The translations under genes and the position numbers were made by a program. Shown here in pieces: positions 14,933 through 21,508 of a stretch of DNA of 21,508 nt (its first letter is position 1; every line of letters begins with the position of its first letter). Source of the DNA: Pelagophyceae sp. CCMP2097. Taxonomy: Eukaryota > Sar > Pelagophyceae. The notes beneath the pieces were generated by a model, which worked only from the letters and a program-made list of their open reading frames with translations, did no database searches and was not told the DNA's origin. The stretch covers positions 344,691 through 366,198 of the forward strand of contig MU657201.1 of NCBI GenBank assembly GCA_026770575.1, in the 5' to 3' direction.

Positions 14933-15140
14933 TAGGTCAGTACACTCCAACAAAGGCACCGTCGTGTTCGCGCTGTCGCCGCGGTCACGTGGTTGCTTTC
15001 TTAAGCTTGTATGCGTCGACGAGCTGGCACGCCTTGGAGCAGTAGTGGCGCGATTTGCACTTGGTGCAATGCCTGCCGTCCGGCGCTGCACAGACGCAGC
15101 AGGGCTTCGGGACGGAAGATACCCGCCGCGCAACGGCCAT

Positions 15141-15540
15141 CGTTGCTGATACAGGCAGTGCCGAAATCAAATCCTCAATGTATTATTTCTCGGGTTTTCT
15201 GATATTATCCGGAAATTGCATTGGCGTATTTTTTTGATGAAGGCATTGGTATTTTGGAATATTTATTGGCATTTTACGTGGTATTTCGGGGGTAAATCTA
15301 GGTAATTTCGGTGTTTGGTGAGTATTGCCATCGAGAGAGCGCATTGATCTTCCAGAATATTAAATTATTAAATTATTAAATTGATTTTGGAAATTGCCCC
15401 AGTGGATGTAGGTCAAAATCTGACGGAAAATGGTTTGCATTCCAGTGCAATTGGCCGAGGTGGTTGCATTCGAGTGCAATTGGCCAAGGTGGCCTGAGAG
15501 GCCACTCGTCAATATTTAAAATACAAAAGGCGACCAAGTC
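15141..15540. other. AT-rich upstream region of the split Sel1 gene, with two small tandem repeats
   Basis: This presumably holds the promoter of the minus-strand gene starting at 15140. It includes three copies of ATTAAATT (15359-15382) and two copies of a 29-bp unit beginning TTGCATTC and containing GTGCAATTGGCC (15435-15463 and 15464-15492, two differences). No gene is seen. Confidence 0.5.
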
Positions 15541-15590
15541 CTGCGACGCCTGCGACACTCTGCGACACTCTGCGACGCTCTGCGACGCCG
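15541..15590. repeat. 10-bp-period array (CTCTGCGACG), short
   Basis: This contains about five consecutive variants of CTGCGACGCT/CTGCGACACT at a spacing of mostly 10 bp. The same unit forms a longer array at 15,942-16,090. Confidence 0.7.
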
Positions 15591-15941
15591 TTGCAATTGG
15601 TAACAACTTTCGTTAAAACTTTCTTTTAGTAAAAAGCTGAAACCGTCGCCGGTAGACCCGCTTCTCAAGTCACGATTCTCGAATTGAGACAAACTGTTTG
15701 ATGGAGTCGACGCGCCTCGCCGCGAACTTTCAAATTCCGTCTTCTTTAGCTCTTCAGACGGGGTCCGCGCTGAGAGAATCGCGCCCAGAGTTCAACGGAA
15801 TCTCGTTTTAAACTTTGGCGCCAGGCTCTGAGCCTCTTCGAAAATTTAACGGATCCATTATATTGTGCGTGGTTTCAACTGAATTATACGCTTGAACGGA
15901 AGGGGCTCAGGAGCCTGATTTTTGCGCCACGACCGAAGCGA
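15591..15941. other. Spacer between two arrays of the same unit
   Basis: This is lower-GC, non-repetitive DNA with no domain-bearing frame. Nothing further is seen. Confidence 0.4.
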
Positions 15942-16090
15942 TCTGCGACGCTCTGCGACGCCTGCGGGGCTCTGCGGGACTCTGCGACGCCTCCGACACT
16001 CTGCGACGCTCTGCGGCGCTCTGCGGCGCTTGCGGCACTCTGCGACGCACGGCGACGCTCGCCGACAGTCGCCGGCTGTCGCCGACTGTC
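15942..16090. repeat. 10-bp-period array (CTCTGCGACG), long
   Basis: There are about fifteen units of CTCTGCGACG and variants (CTCTGCGGCG, CTCTGCGGGA), decaying at the right into TCGCCGACTG. Spacing is mostly 10 bp with occasional 8- and 11-bp units. Open frames across it on the minus strand are low-complexity Arg/Ser/Ala reading of the array. Confidence 0.72.
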
Positions 16091-16509
16091 GCGGCGCGCC
16101 GCGACGCGCCTGCGAGTGACATCCCTGGTTGGGGCTGGTCCAAAGGGTGTTCGTTCCAAAGTCGTCGTGCTCCAGGAACAGACCGCCTCGCCCCGTCTCT
16201 CTCTACAATTGTAGCGGTGCGGCTCGGGGGTATGACGCGGTTCCAATCTTTTAATGCATATGACGCCTCTTTTGACTTTCCAAATTCTGAGATTGCCCAG
16301 AACAGCTGCAACAGACAGCGCCCCGAAGGCCGACCGCGAGCCGGCGGGGCGCGCGGGCCCGCACGCCCACGCCCGCGGGAGCTTTCGAAGGCCCGCGAGG
16401 GCGTACTTCCAACTTGCGAGTCTTGGACCGGCAGCGTCAAAGGGCTTGCAGTTCATTGCAGCGTGACAGCGGAAGCCCGCCCACATCTGCGGTCGACGGC
16501 GACGAGCTG
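16091..16509. other. Upstream region of the intact RING-like/Sel1 gene
   Basis: No upstream MYND exon could be recognised here, unlike in the relatives at 15.1 and 18.9 kb. The frame is open from 16414, but sequence resembling the family begins only near DELMETPQ. I therefore use the ATG at 16510. Confidence 0.4.
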
Positions 16510-17799
16510 ATGGAGACGCCGCAGACGGCCGCCCGCCACCTCGACGCCTGCGCCGCCCTTTGCGACGGCTGCGCCAAGGCATGGCATTCCGAAACGTCCA
16601 ACTTCTCCATATCCGACCATCTCCAAAACGCGCGCGCCCAGGCCTCCCCGAGCGGCGTCGAGGACGTACGCTTCCTGGAAGTCTTCCGCGAGGCCGACGA
16701 GGCGGCGGTTGGGTTGAAGGCGGACGAGGAGGCGTCAGCGGCGGTTGGTTTAATCGTCTATCATTTCGCAAAGGCGTCGGGCCCGGCCGCCGCCCCGCCC
16801 GCTGTCTTGAAGGCGAAGGCGCCGGCCGCCTCGCACGCCCCGCCTGCTGTTTTGAAGGCTGCGGCGCCGGCCGTCTTTGCCACCCCGCCTGCTGTTTTGA
16901 AGGCTGCGGCGCCGGTCGCCTCCCACGCAGCGCCCGCTGTTTTGAAGACTGCGGCGCTGACCGCCTTCGCCGCCCCGCCCGCTGGTTTGAAGGCTTCGAC
17001 CTCGGCCGCCGCTGCCGCGCCCGCTGTTTTAAAGGCCCCGGCCGTCGGAGCAGCGACGGCGGTCGTCGTCGAGACCGGCGCTGCAAACGAAGACGAGTTG
17101 AATGGGCAGAAGGAGAGCTGGCGCGGCTCCTGCGCCCTCTGCCTCGGAATCCTGCCGTTGGCGCACGAGGAGCAAATCTTCTTCGAATGCTGTGCCCGCA
17201 AGATTTGCGTCAAGTGCTTCCGCGCGCGCGAGGAGTACGACGACCGCTGTTTCATCTGCCTCAGGAACCGCGGTTCCGCAAACGACCGCCTGCAAATCCT
17301 CGAGGCGCATGCTTTTCGAGGCAACGCCGAGGCGCAACTGCACCTGGGCGACGCGGTTATGTACGGCGTCTCGCAGTGCGCGCACGAAGCTTTCTTTTTT
17401 TACAAAAAAGCGGCGCAACAGGGCCACGCCAGAGCACTCGTAAGATTGGCTTCGTGCTACGCAAACGGTTACGGCGCCGAAATCGACGACGAATCCGCCT
17501 TTCTCTGTTTTGAAAAAGCGGCGCGCCAAGGCCATCCTTTGGCGCAGTGCAATCTCGGGACCTTATATCAAGCCGGCCGCGGCGTGCCACAGTCGCAATC
17601 AAAAGCTTTGAAGTGGTTCCGCCGCGCCGCGCAGCAGGGGCTGCCGCAGGCGAAGGACGCTTTGGAAGAGCGCGAGCAAGGCGACGCTCGCCTCTTGCAA
17701 CGCGCCCTCTTCCGACTAACCCCGCGGATCGAAGACGACGCGGCGCTCTCCCAACGCCGGGGAAGCGCAAACGACGCCGCGCGCGGCATGCCACCGTGA
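16510..17799 (+). CDS. RING-like / Sel1-repeat protein, intact, without MYND finger
   Basis: This 429-residue frame is uninterrupted. Residues 1-95 are Ala/Asp/Glu-rich with LDACAALCDGCAKAWH. Residues 96-177 are an in-frame 15-residue repeat (PPAVLKAAAPxxxxA). Residues 208-250 form a RING-like cysteine cluster: CALC, FFECCARKIC, then RCFIC. From 271 to about 386 there are three Sel1 repeats (GNAEAQLHLGD, GHARALVRLASCYANGYG, GHPLAQCNLGTLYQAGRGV), followed by an Arg/Asp/Ala tail. Sel1 repeats are alpha-helical solenoids that hold protein partners; the RING-like part may bind zinc and could act in ubiquitin ligation, but its spacing is non-standard. An in-frame start upstream at 16414 is possible. 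The relatives in this window carry an N-terminal MYND finger that is missing here. It appears to be a single-exon gene. Confidence 0.8.
   Translation: METPQTAARHLDACAALCDGCAKAWHSETSNFSISDHLQNARAQASPSGVEDVRFLEVFREADEAAVGLKADEEASAAVGLIVYHFAKASGPAAAPPAVLKAKAPAASHAPPAVLKAAAPAVFATPPAVLKAAAPVASHAAPAVLKTAALTAFAAPPAGLKASTSAAAAAPAVLKAPAVGAATAVVVETGAANEDELNGQKESWRGSCALCLGILPLAHEEQIFFECCARKICVKCFRAREEYDDRCFICLRNRGSANDRLQILEAHAFRGNAEAQLHLGDAVMYGVSQCAHEAFFFYKKAAQQGHARALVRLASCYANGYGAEIDDESAFLCFEKAARQGHPLAQCNLGTLYQAGRGVPQSQSKALKWFRRAAQQGLPQAKDALEEREQGDARLLQRALFRLTPRIEDDAALSQRRGSANDAARGMPP
16795..17019 (+). repeat. 45-bp in-frame minisatellite
   Basis: Five units encode PPAVLKAKAPAASHA, PPAVLKAAAPAVFAT, PPAVLKAAAPVASHA, APAVLKTAALTAFAA and PPAGLKASTSAAAA (14 residues), with a partial APAVLKAP after them. 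The 15-residue period keeps the frame. Confidence 0.8.
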
Positions 17800-18237
17800 C
17801 GGGCTGACAACCCATCGCGCCCCTTTGCGGCACGTGATTAACCTCGGCCGCCCCTCCTCGTAATGTGCCCACCAAGGGACTGGGGCCGAATAGGGCTCTC
17901 CGATGCTCCAGTGAACTGTGGAAGTGGTCGCCGAAAGGGCTACAGTTGAAAGTTTCAAAATGATTTAGAGGGGTTCATTATTCATAGTCCATTGAAAAAT
18001 GAAAGATATTCGGTTTTTCGTAAATCGCCTCTGGGGGCTCGCGCTGGCATGTCGCTAAATTGTCGATTGTAGAGCGCCTTGAGACCTTGTCGCTGCTCTA
18101 ATTTTGGCCTCAATAGACGCTGTTATCACCGTTTTAGATCTCGAGACGTTCATTTAGAGCCGAAAAGATCAGGGAAAACAAGAAATTCTAAAATTTTGGC
18201 GTTTTTGAACATTTAAATACTCAGTATTACTATTAAT
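17800..18237. other. Intergenic region, AT-rich to the right
   Basis: No gene is seen. From about 17,960 the DNA becomes AT-rich, ending in TTTAAATACTCAGTATTAC near 18,211, which might include promoter elements for sequence to the right. No repeat was noticed. Confidence 0.4.
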
Positions 18238-18915
18238 ATGCATATCTCCTACCCGGGCGCGCGCGTCGCGGCGGGGGCACTGCCTCGAGGCCTGCGCCGT
18301 CGTGGTCGGGCTCTTCCTGTGCGGCCTCGAGAGCGCGGTGTACGCGTGGCTCGAGGCGCACACCGGTGGCGCCGCCGACGTTTCCGCCAAAGCAGGCGCA
18401 CGGGCGCAGAGGCGGTGTCCGCGAGCGATTCGCGGCCCTGCGCGGCCCCGGCGCGCCACGCGCTGCTCCTCACCGCGGCGTGCGCAGCGCTGTGCCTCGA
18501 CGTCTTGCGGTGGCAGACGAACCCGGACCTCTTTTCCCCAAACGCCTGCGAGGCCGGCATCGAAAAGAGGGCAATGCCTTTCCGAGGCCTCGCAGGCGCC
18601 CGGGGTGCGACGCATTGCGCCGATGAGCGCGCACTCCTCGAGGCCCGCTTAACAGACCCGGCGGGCGCACACACGCCGACGCTCACGAGAGCCCCGCGCC
18701 GCGCCGCCGCTCACGCCGCCGCGACGCCCGTTTCGCCCGAGGCACCCTTTGGCGCTCGGGAGCGCCCGCCCCCGGTCAGTCGGCCCTCGTTCCGAATGTC
18801 CAAAATGCTGCTGTCGCTTCATGATCGAGAGGCCTCGTCATTCCAAACGTGCAGCTCTCGAGTGGTCGGGCGCGCAGCACCGAGAAAGATCACACAGGTC
18901 GCCCGCAAAATCGCA
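18238..18915 (+). other. GC-rich stretch with possible remnants of a membrane protein
   Basis: A hydrophobic stretch, VGLFLCGLESAVYAWLEAHT, lies in one frame near 18,305. A second, ALLLTAACAALCLDVLRWQ, lies in another frame near 18,460. If both belong to one gene, a frameshift or intron separates them. The frame open from 18238 runs into the MYND gene at 18916 without any domain of its own. I do not assign a function. Confidence 0.25.
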
Positions 18916-19939
18916 ATGGACGAGCCGCTCAAGGCAGCCGCCCCGAAGCCCTGCTGCGTCTGCGCCGAGCCGGGCGGCAAGCACTGCACCAAGTGCAAAT
19001 CCCGGCACTAGTGCTCCAAAAAGTGCCAGCTCGTCAACTGGAAGGAAGGTGGGCACAAGGAGCAGTGCAGGCAGCTCGCCACCGAGTTCTCGGACCGGCT
19101 CCTCGACGAACTCATGCCGCCGAAGAAGGTCAAGGAAGAGCCGGCCATCGTCGAAGACGTCGCGCCGGTAGCTGGTTTTAAGGTGGCGGCGCGCTTATCG
19201 GCTGTTCCGACGGCAAAGGCGGGCGAGGCCGGCGCGGTGAAAGACGACACGCTGGACTGGCGTGACACGTGCGCCATCTGCCTGGAGCTGCTGCCAGTCG
19301 ATCCTACCAGACGAACAATCTACGATTGCTGCTGCGAGAAGATTTTCACGGCATGCTCCGTCAAGTGCCGGCAGCACGACCAGCGCTGCCCGCTCTGCCG
19401 AACGCCGGCCCGCACGTCGGACGCCGAGTGGGTGCGCCGGCTGCAGAAGCACGTGGACAAGGGGAATCCTGAGGCGCAAGTGCAGCTCGGAAATTCGTAC
19501 CGTGATGGCGAAGGTCTTAAGAAGAGCGTGAAGCGGGCGTTCCAGCTATTCGAGCTCGGCGCAAGGACATGCTCAAGGTCAGATGCAACTGGGATTGATT
19601 TATCAACTTGGAAACGGCATAAAGATCAACCTCAAGACCGCCGCGCAGTGGTTCCAACGCGCGGCCGAGCAAGGCGAGCCTAACGCGCAATACCACCTCG
19701 GCTTCATGTTCTACGACGGCAAGGGCGTGGCGCAGTCGTACGATGAAGCCTCGCGGTGGTACCGCCTCGCCTTGCAGGGCCACACACAAGCGCTCTTTAT
19801 GCTCGGCGTGTGTTATCAATACGGCCGGGGCGTGCCGCGGGACCTCGACGAGGCGCTGCGCCTCTACAAGCGCGCTGCAGCCCAGGGGTCCGCCCTGGCC
19901 GCAGCGACAGTCAGCGATTTGGAGGCGCGCAGGGAGTAG
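18916..19939 (+). pseudogene. MYND / RING-like / Sel1-repeat gene with amber codon and frameshift
   Basis: The start is MDEPLKAAAPKPCCVC. The MYND finger runs from Cys13 to Cys51 (CCVCAEPGGKHCTKCKSRH, then CSKKCQLVNWKEGGHKEQC), but codon 32 is TAG (19009-19011) where the split relative at 15.1 kb has Tyr. The frame then continues through DRLLDELMPPKKVKEEPAI, a RING-like cluster (C119 to C161: CAICLELLPV, CCCEKIF, RCPLC) and the first Sel1 repeat. Near 19,559-19,562 the frame changes; restoring one GC pair would rejoin it to AQGHAQGQMQLGLIYQLGNG and further Sel1 repeats, ending with TAG 19937-19939. Initiation at 19114 (MPPKKVKEEP) could bypass the amber codon and give a protein without the MYND finger, but the frameshift would remain. 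Family role: zinc-finger/Sel1 protein scaffold. Either a recent pseudogene or two sequence errors. Confidence 0.8.
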
Positions 19940-20388
19940 GAATTCCTAGCGGAGGCTGCGGAACAAGATCGGCGCGCTCCTCCGGCTGATCCAAAGGCCG
20001 CGCTGCTGCCATCTCGTCGACACATCTCCGCCTCCGGTCGCTACCCCCGCGGCGCCGCGAAGTAGCGCGACGGCGACCGACGGCCGCGCCGTCCCTCCGT
20101 ATGCTCCACCGAGGAGCCGAGCCGTGCTGGACTCGGCATACGCCATCCTTCCGGAGAATCCACCCGAGGAGAAGATGCTCTCGCGCAGTCAGGCGCGCCC
20201 GAGTGGGGGCATCTTTGGAAATGGTCCCTGGCGCCTCCCCAGGCTGCGCCCGTGGGATGCGCAGGCCCGCCGCCTTGAGTGGAGGGGCCACCGGCGGCCG
20301 GGCGAATCGCGAGGGACGTTGGGACGGCCGGCGCCCCGCCGGCCGGGCCCGCTGCGAGGGGGAAACGCTTGTCCCAGTTCGTGTTTGT
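19940..20388. other. Spacer between two Sel1-family copies
   Basis: This is GC-rich sequence with no intact domain. Overlapping frames on both strands are Arg/Pro/Ala-rich. It may include the decayed 5' part of the next copy, but I could not align a MYND finger here. Confidence 0.35.
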
Positions 20389-20960
20389 GGCTGCAGTGGC
20401 CCACCGCAAGTCCCGTCGACGCTGTACGAAGCCGCTGTCTCACACGCGCCGCCCGCTCTACCGAGCACCGACTCACTCGTCGGGTCCAGAGTGGCTGCGC
20501 CGGCCGCAGAAGCACGCGGACAAGGGCAACGCAGTACGTGCTCGGAGGCGCGCACCGTAAAGGCGCCGTGGGTCTCAAGAAGACCTCGAAGCAAGCGGTC
20601 GTTGTATCAGGAGTTGCGCTGGGCCGCTGCGCAAGGAGTTGGACCATCTCGCCGCTGCATGTGCACTGGCTCAGGCGCAACTGGGAGTGTGTCATGAGTT
20701 CGAGAACGGCGTCAAGATCGACCACGAGACCGCACTGCCCCCACCCTCGCAATCTCGCCCAAAAAGCAGCAGCAGTTTGGCACTGGAGAACTCCCCCGGT
20801 CCGGCGGCGCGCCTGGGCCTTCGTGATGGCAGGGAGAGGAGATTCGTTGACGATTCCACAATGGACGACTCGCCGGCCGCTCGAAGAGGGTCCTCCGTCC
20901 TGCAGCGACTGATGCAGGGCGCCGGACTCGTCCGAGCAGTCTACAAAGACTTCTGCGTAT
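20389..20960 (+). pseudogene. Decayed MYND/RING/Sel1-family copy
   Basis: Fragments in alternating plus-strand frames align with the gene at 18916-19939 in the same order. GPEWLRRPQKHADKGNA corresponds to DAEWVRRLQKHVDKGNP. LGGAHRKGAVGLKKTSKQA corresponds to LGNSYRDGEGLKKSVKRA. AQAQLGVCHEFENGVKIDHE corresponds to GQMQLGLIYQLGNGIKINLK. A weak AFVMAGRGDS follows, where the relative has GFMFYDGKGVAQS. Many indels and stops separate them, so no product is expected. It looks like an old tandem duplicate of its neighbour. Confidence 0.65.
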
Positions 20961-21508
20961 GCTTTTGGAAGTCGACGAGTCGGGTCGCGGCCACCCGCGT
21001 CGGCGAAAACCCGTCGCAGCAAGTCGACGGCGCGAGCACCGAGTCGTGCGCGACATCCCAGAGACTAAGGGACGCCAGGACGCCGGGTAGCTGGAATCGT
21101 GTTAGGAATTCGTGGCAACCGCGTGGTTCCAGTGTCCGTGCCATACGCGTGCCGCCTGCCGCCGTTAAAGGCTCGCGACGCTCAAAAAGCCGCGGGCAGG
21201 TCCGACCGCGCGCATCGGGCCGAAGCATCCGCGCCGGCGGGGTCTGCGCTCGCCACCTCGCCGTGATGACCATCGCGCCGGCCGCAGTAACCCTCGGATG
21301 ACGCCTCGTTTAAACACACATCCCATGTGAAGAGACAGCCCGAGCCCTCCTTCGAGGGCGCTCCTCGTCGCCGGTGCCGGGCGAGGCCGGCCTCGCGCTC
21401 GCCACGGTGCAAGGGACGAAGGACCGTCCTACGTGCCCTAACCCCTCCGCACTGCATCCCATGAGCGTCTCCACAGCGGCGCCGTGCCTGGCATCTCCGG
21501 TGAGCAGC
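20961..21508. other. Right edge, no gene seen
   Basis: Only Arg/Ala/Pro-rich overlapping frames without domains are present. A gene running off the right edge cannot be excluded. Confidence 0.35.

Larger units (their letters stand above)
12980..15140 (-). pseudogene. MYND / RING-like / Sel1-repeat gene, split by about 960 bp and frameshifted
   Basis: The 5' part (15140-15015, from MAVARRVSSVPKPCC) encodes the first half of a MYND zinc finger and stops at CSKACQLVD. The 3' part resumes at 14052 with WKRGHKEQCKQLAADF, completing the finger. Between them lie 14053-15014: a hairpin-ended repeat and two TA-flanked elements. Downstream come DRMLDELMSAKLNVKEEP, a RING-like CAICLDELPV...CCCKRLC...C, about five Sel1 repeats (alpha-helical protein-binding repeats), and an acidic tail, ending with TAG at 12980. 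Three frame changes occur: a 25-bp tandem duplication (13847-13896), a six-A run (13317-13322), and one missing base near 13275. The RING Cys of the usual RCPLC is Tyr (QYPLC). Role by family: protein-protein scaffold, probably cytosolic or nuclear. If the insert were an intron it would lack GT-AG ends. Confidence 0.8.

Noticed and set aside
15541..16090. CRISPR-like array
   Set aside because: The repeat period is 10 bp with no unique spacers, and the genome is eukaryotic.
15884..17086. 400-codon minus-strand frame
   Set aside because: It is a low-complexity Arg/Pro/Ser reading of the 10-bp array and of the antisense of the PAVLKA minisatellite.
10436..19011. Reassignment of TAG to an amino acid
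   Set aside because: One TAG stands for Trp and the other for Tyr, and TAG is also used as the normal stop of several genes in the window.

Overview
The window looks like nuclear DNA of a GC-rich eukaryotic microalga with a complex (secondary) plastid, most likely a stramenopile of the pelagophyte type. Three things suggest this: GT-AG introns with matching phases; a gene whose product starts with a signal peptide followed by an ASAFAP-like motif; and several members of a MYND / RING-like / Sel1-repeat family that I associate with pelagophyte genomes. The lineage call is an inference made without a database search.

Layout. 1-875 is lower-GC flank with short direct repeats and two copies of a hairpin-ended repeat. 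876-4430 (minus strand) is a multi-exon gene for a lysine/alanine/proline-rich, probably plastid-targeted protein. It has ten Phe-rich motifs (IFDAF, PSPFASFF, APFSFF) spaced by basic disordered linkers; across the last five motifs, including a splice junction, the spacing is 32, 28, 28 and 28 residues. 4431-6695 is the upstream space shared with the divergent plus-strand gene at 6696-9754, a CASC3/Barentsz (MLN51)-like exon-junction-complex protein in three exons. Each of these two genes has one large intron (888 and 1,722 bp) filled with degenerate CTCGAG-rich repeat.

9755-12486 holds a minus-strand WD40 gene with one frameshift and one nonsense codon, followed by minisatellite DNA. 12487-15140 is a minus-strand MYND/RING/Sel1 gene. 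Its MYND finger is cut by about 960 bp of inserted DNA: one hairpin-ended repeat plus two back-to-back TA-flanked inverted-repeat elements. Three small frameshifts also lie in its body. 15141-16509 is repeat-rich intergenic DNA. 16510-17799 is the only apparently intact RING-like/Sel1 gene, with an in-frame 45-bp minisatellite. 18916-19939 is a further MYND/RING/Sel1 gene with an amber codon in the MYND finger and one frameshift. 20389-20960 is a badly decayed copy of the same family.

Taken together, the left half carries two spliced, intact-looking genes (one candidate plastid scaffold, one RNA-processing factor). The right half is a birth-and-death cluster of scaffold-type repeat proteins (WD40, Sel1) with lesions and small transposon-like insertions. 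No tRNA, rRNA or CRISPR was found. All splice sites are read by eye and checked only by phase.
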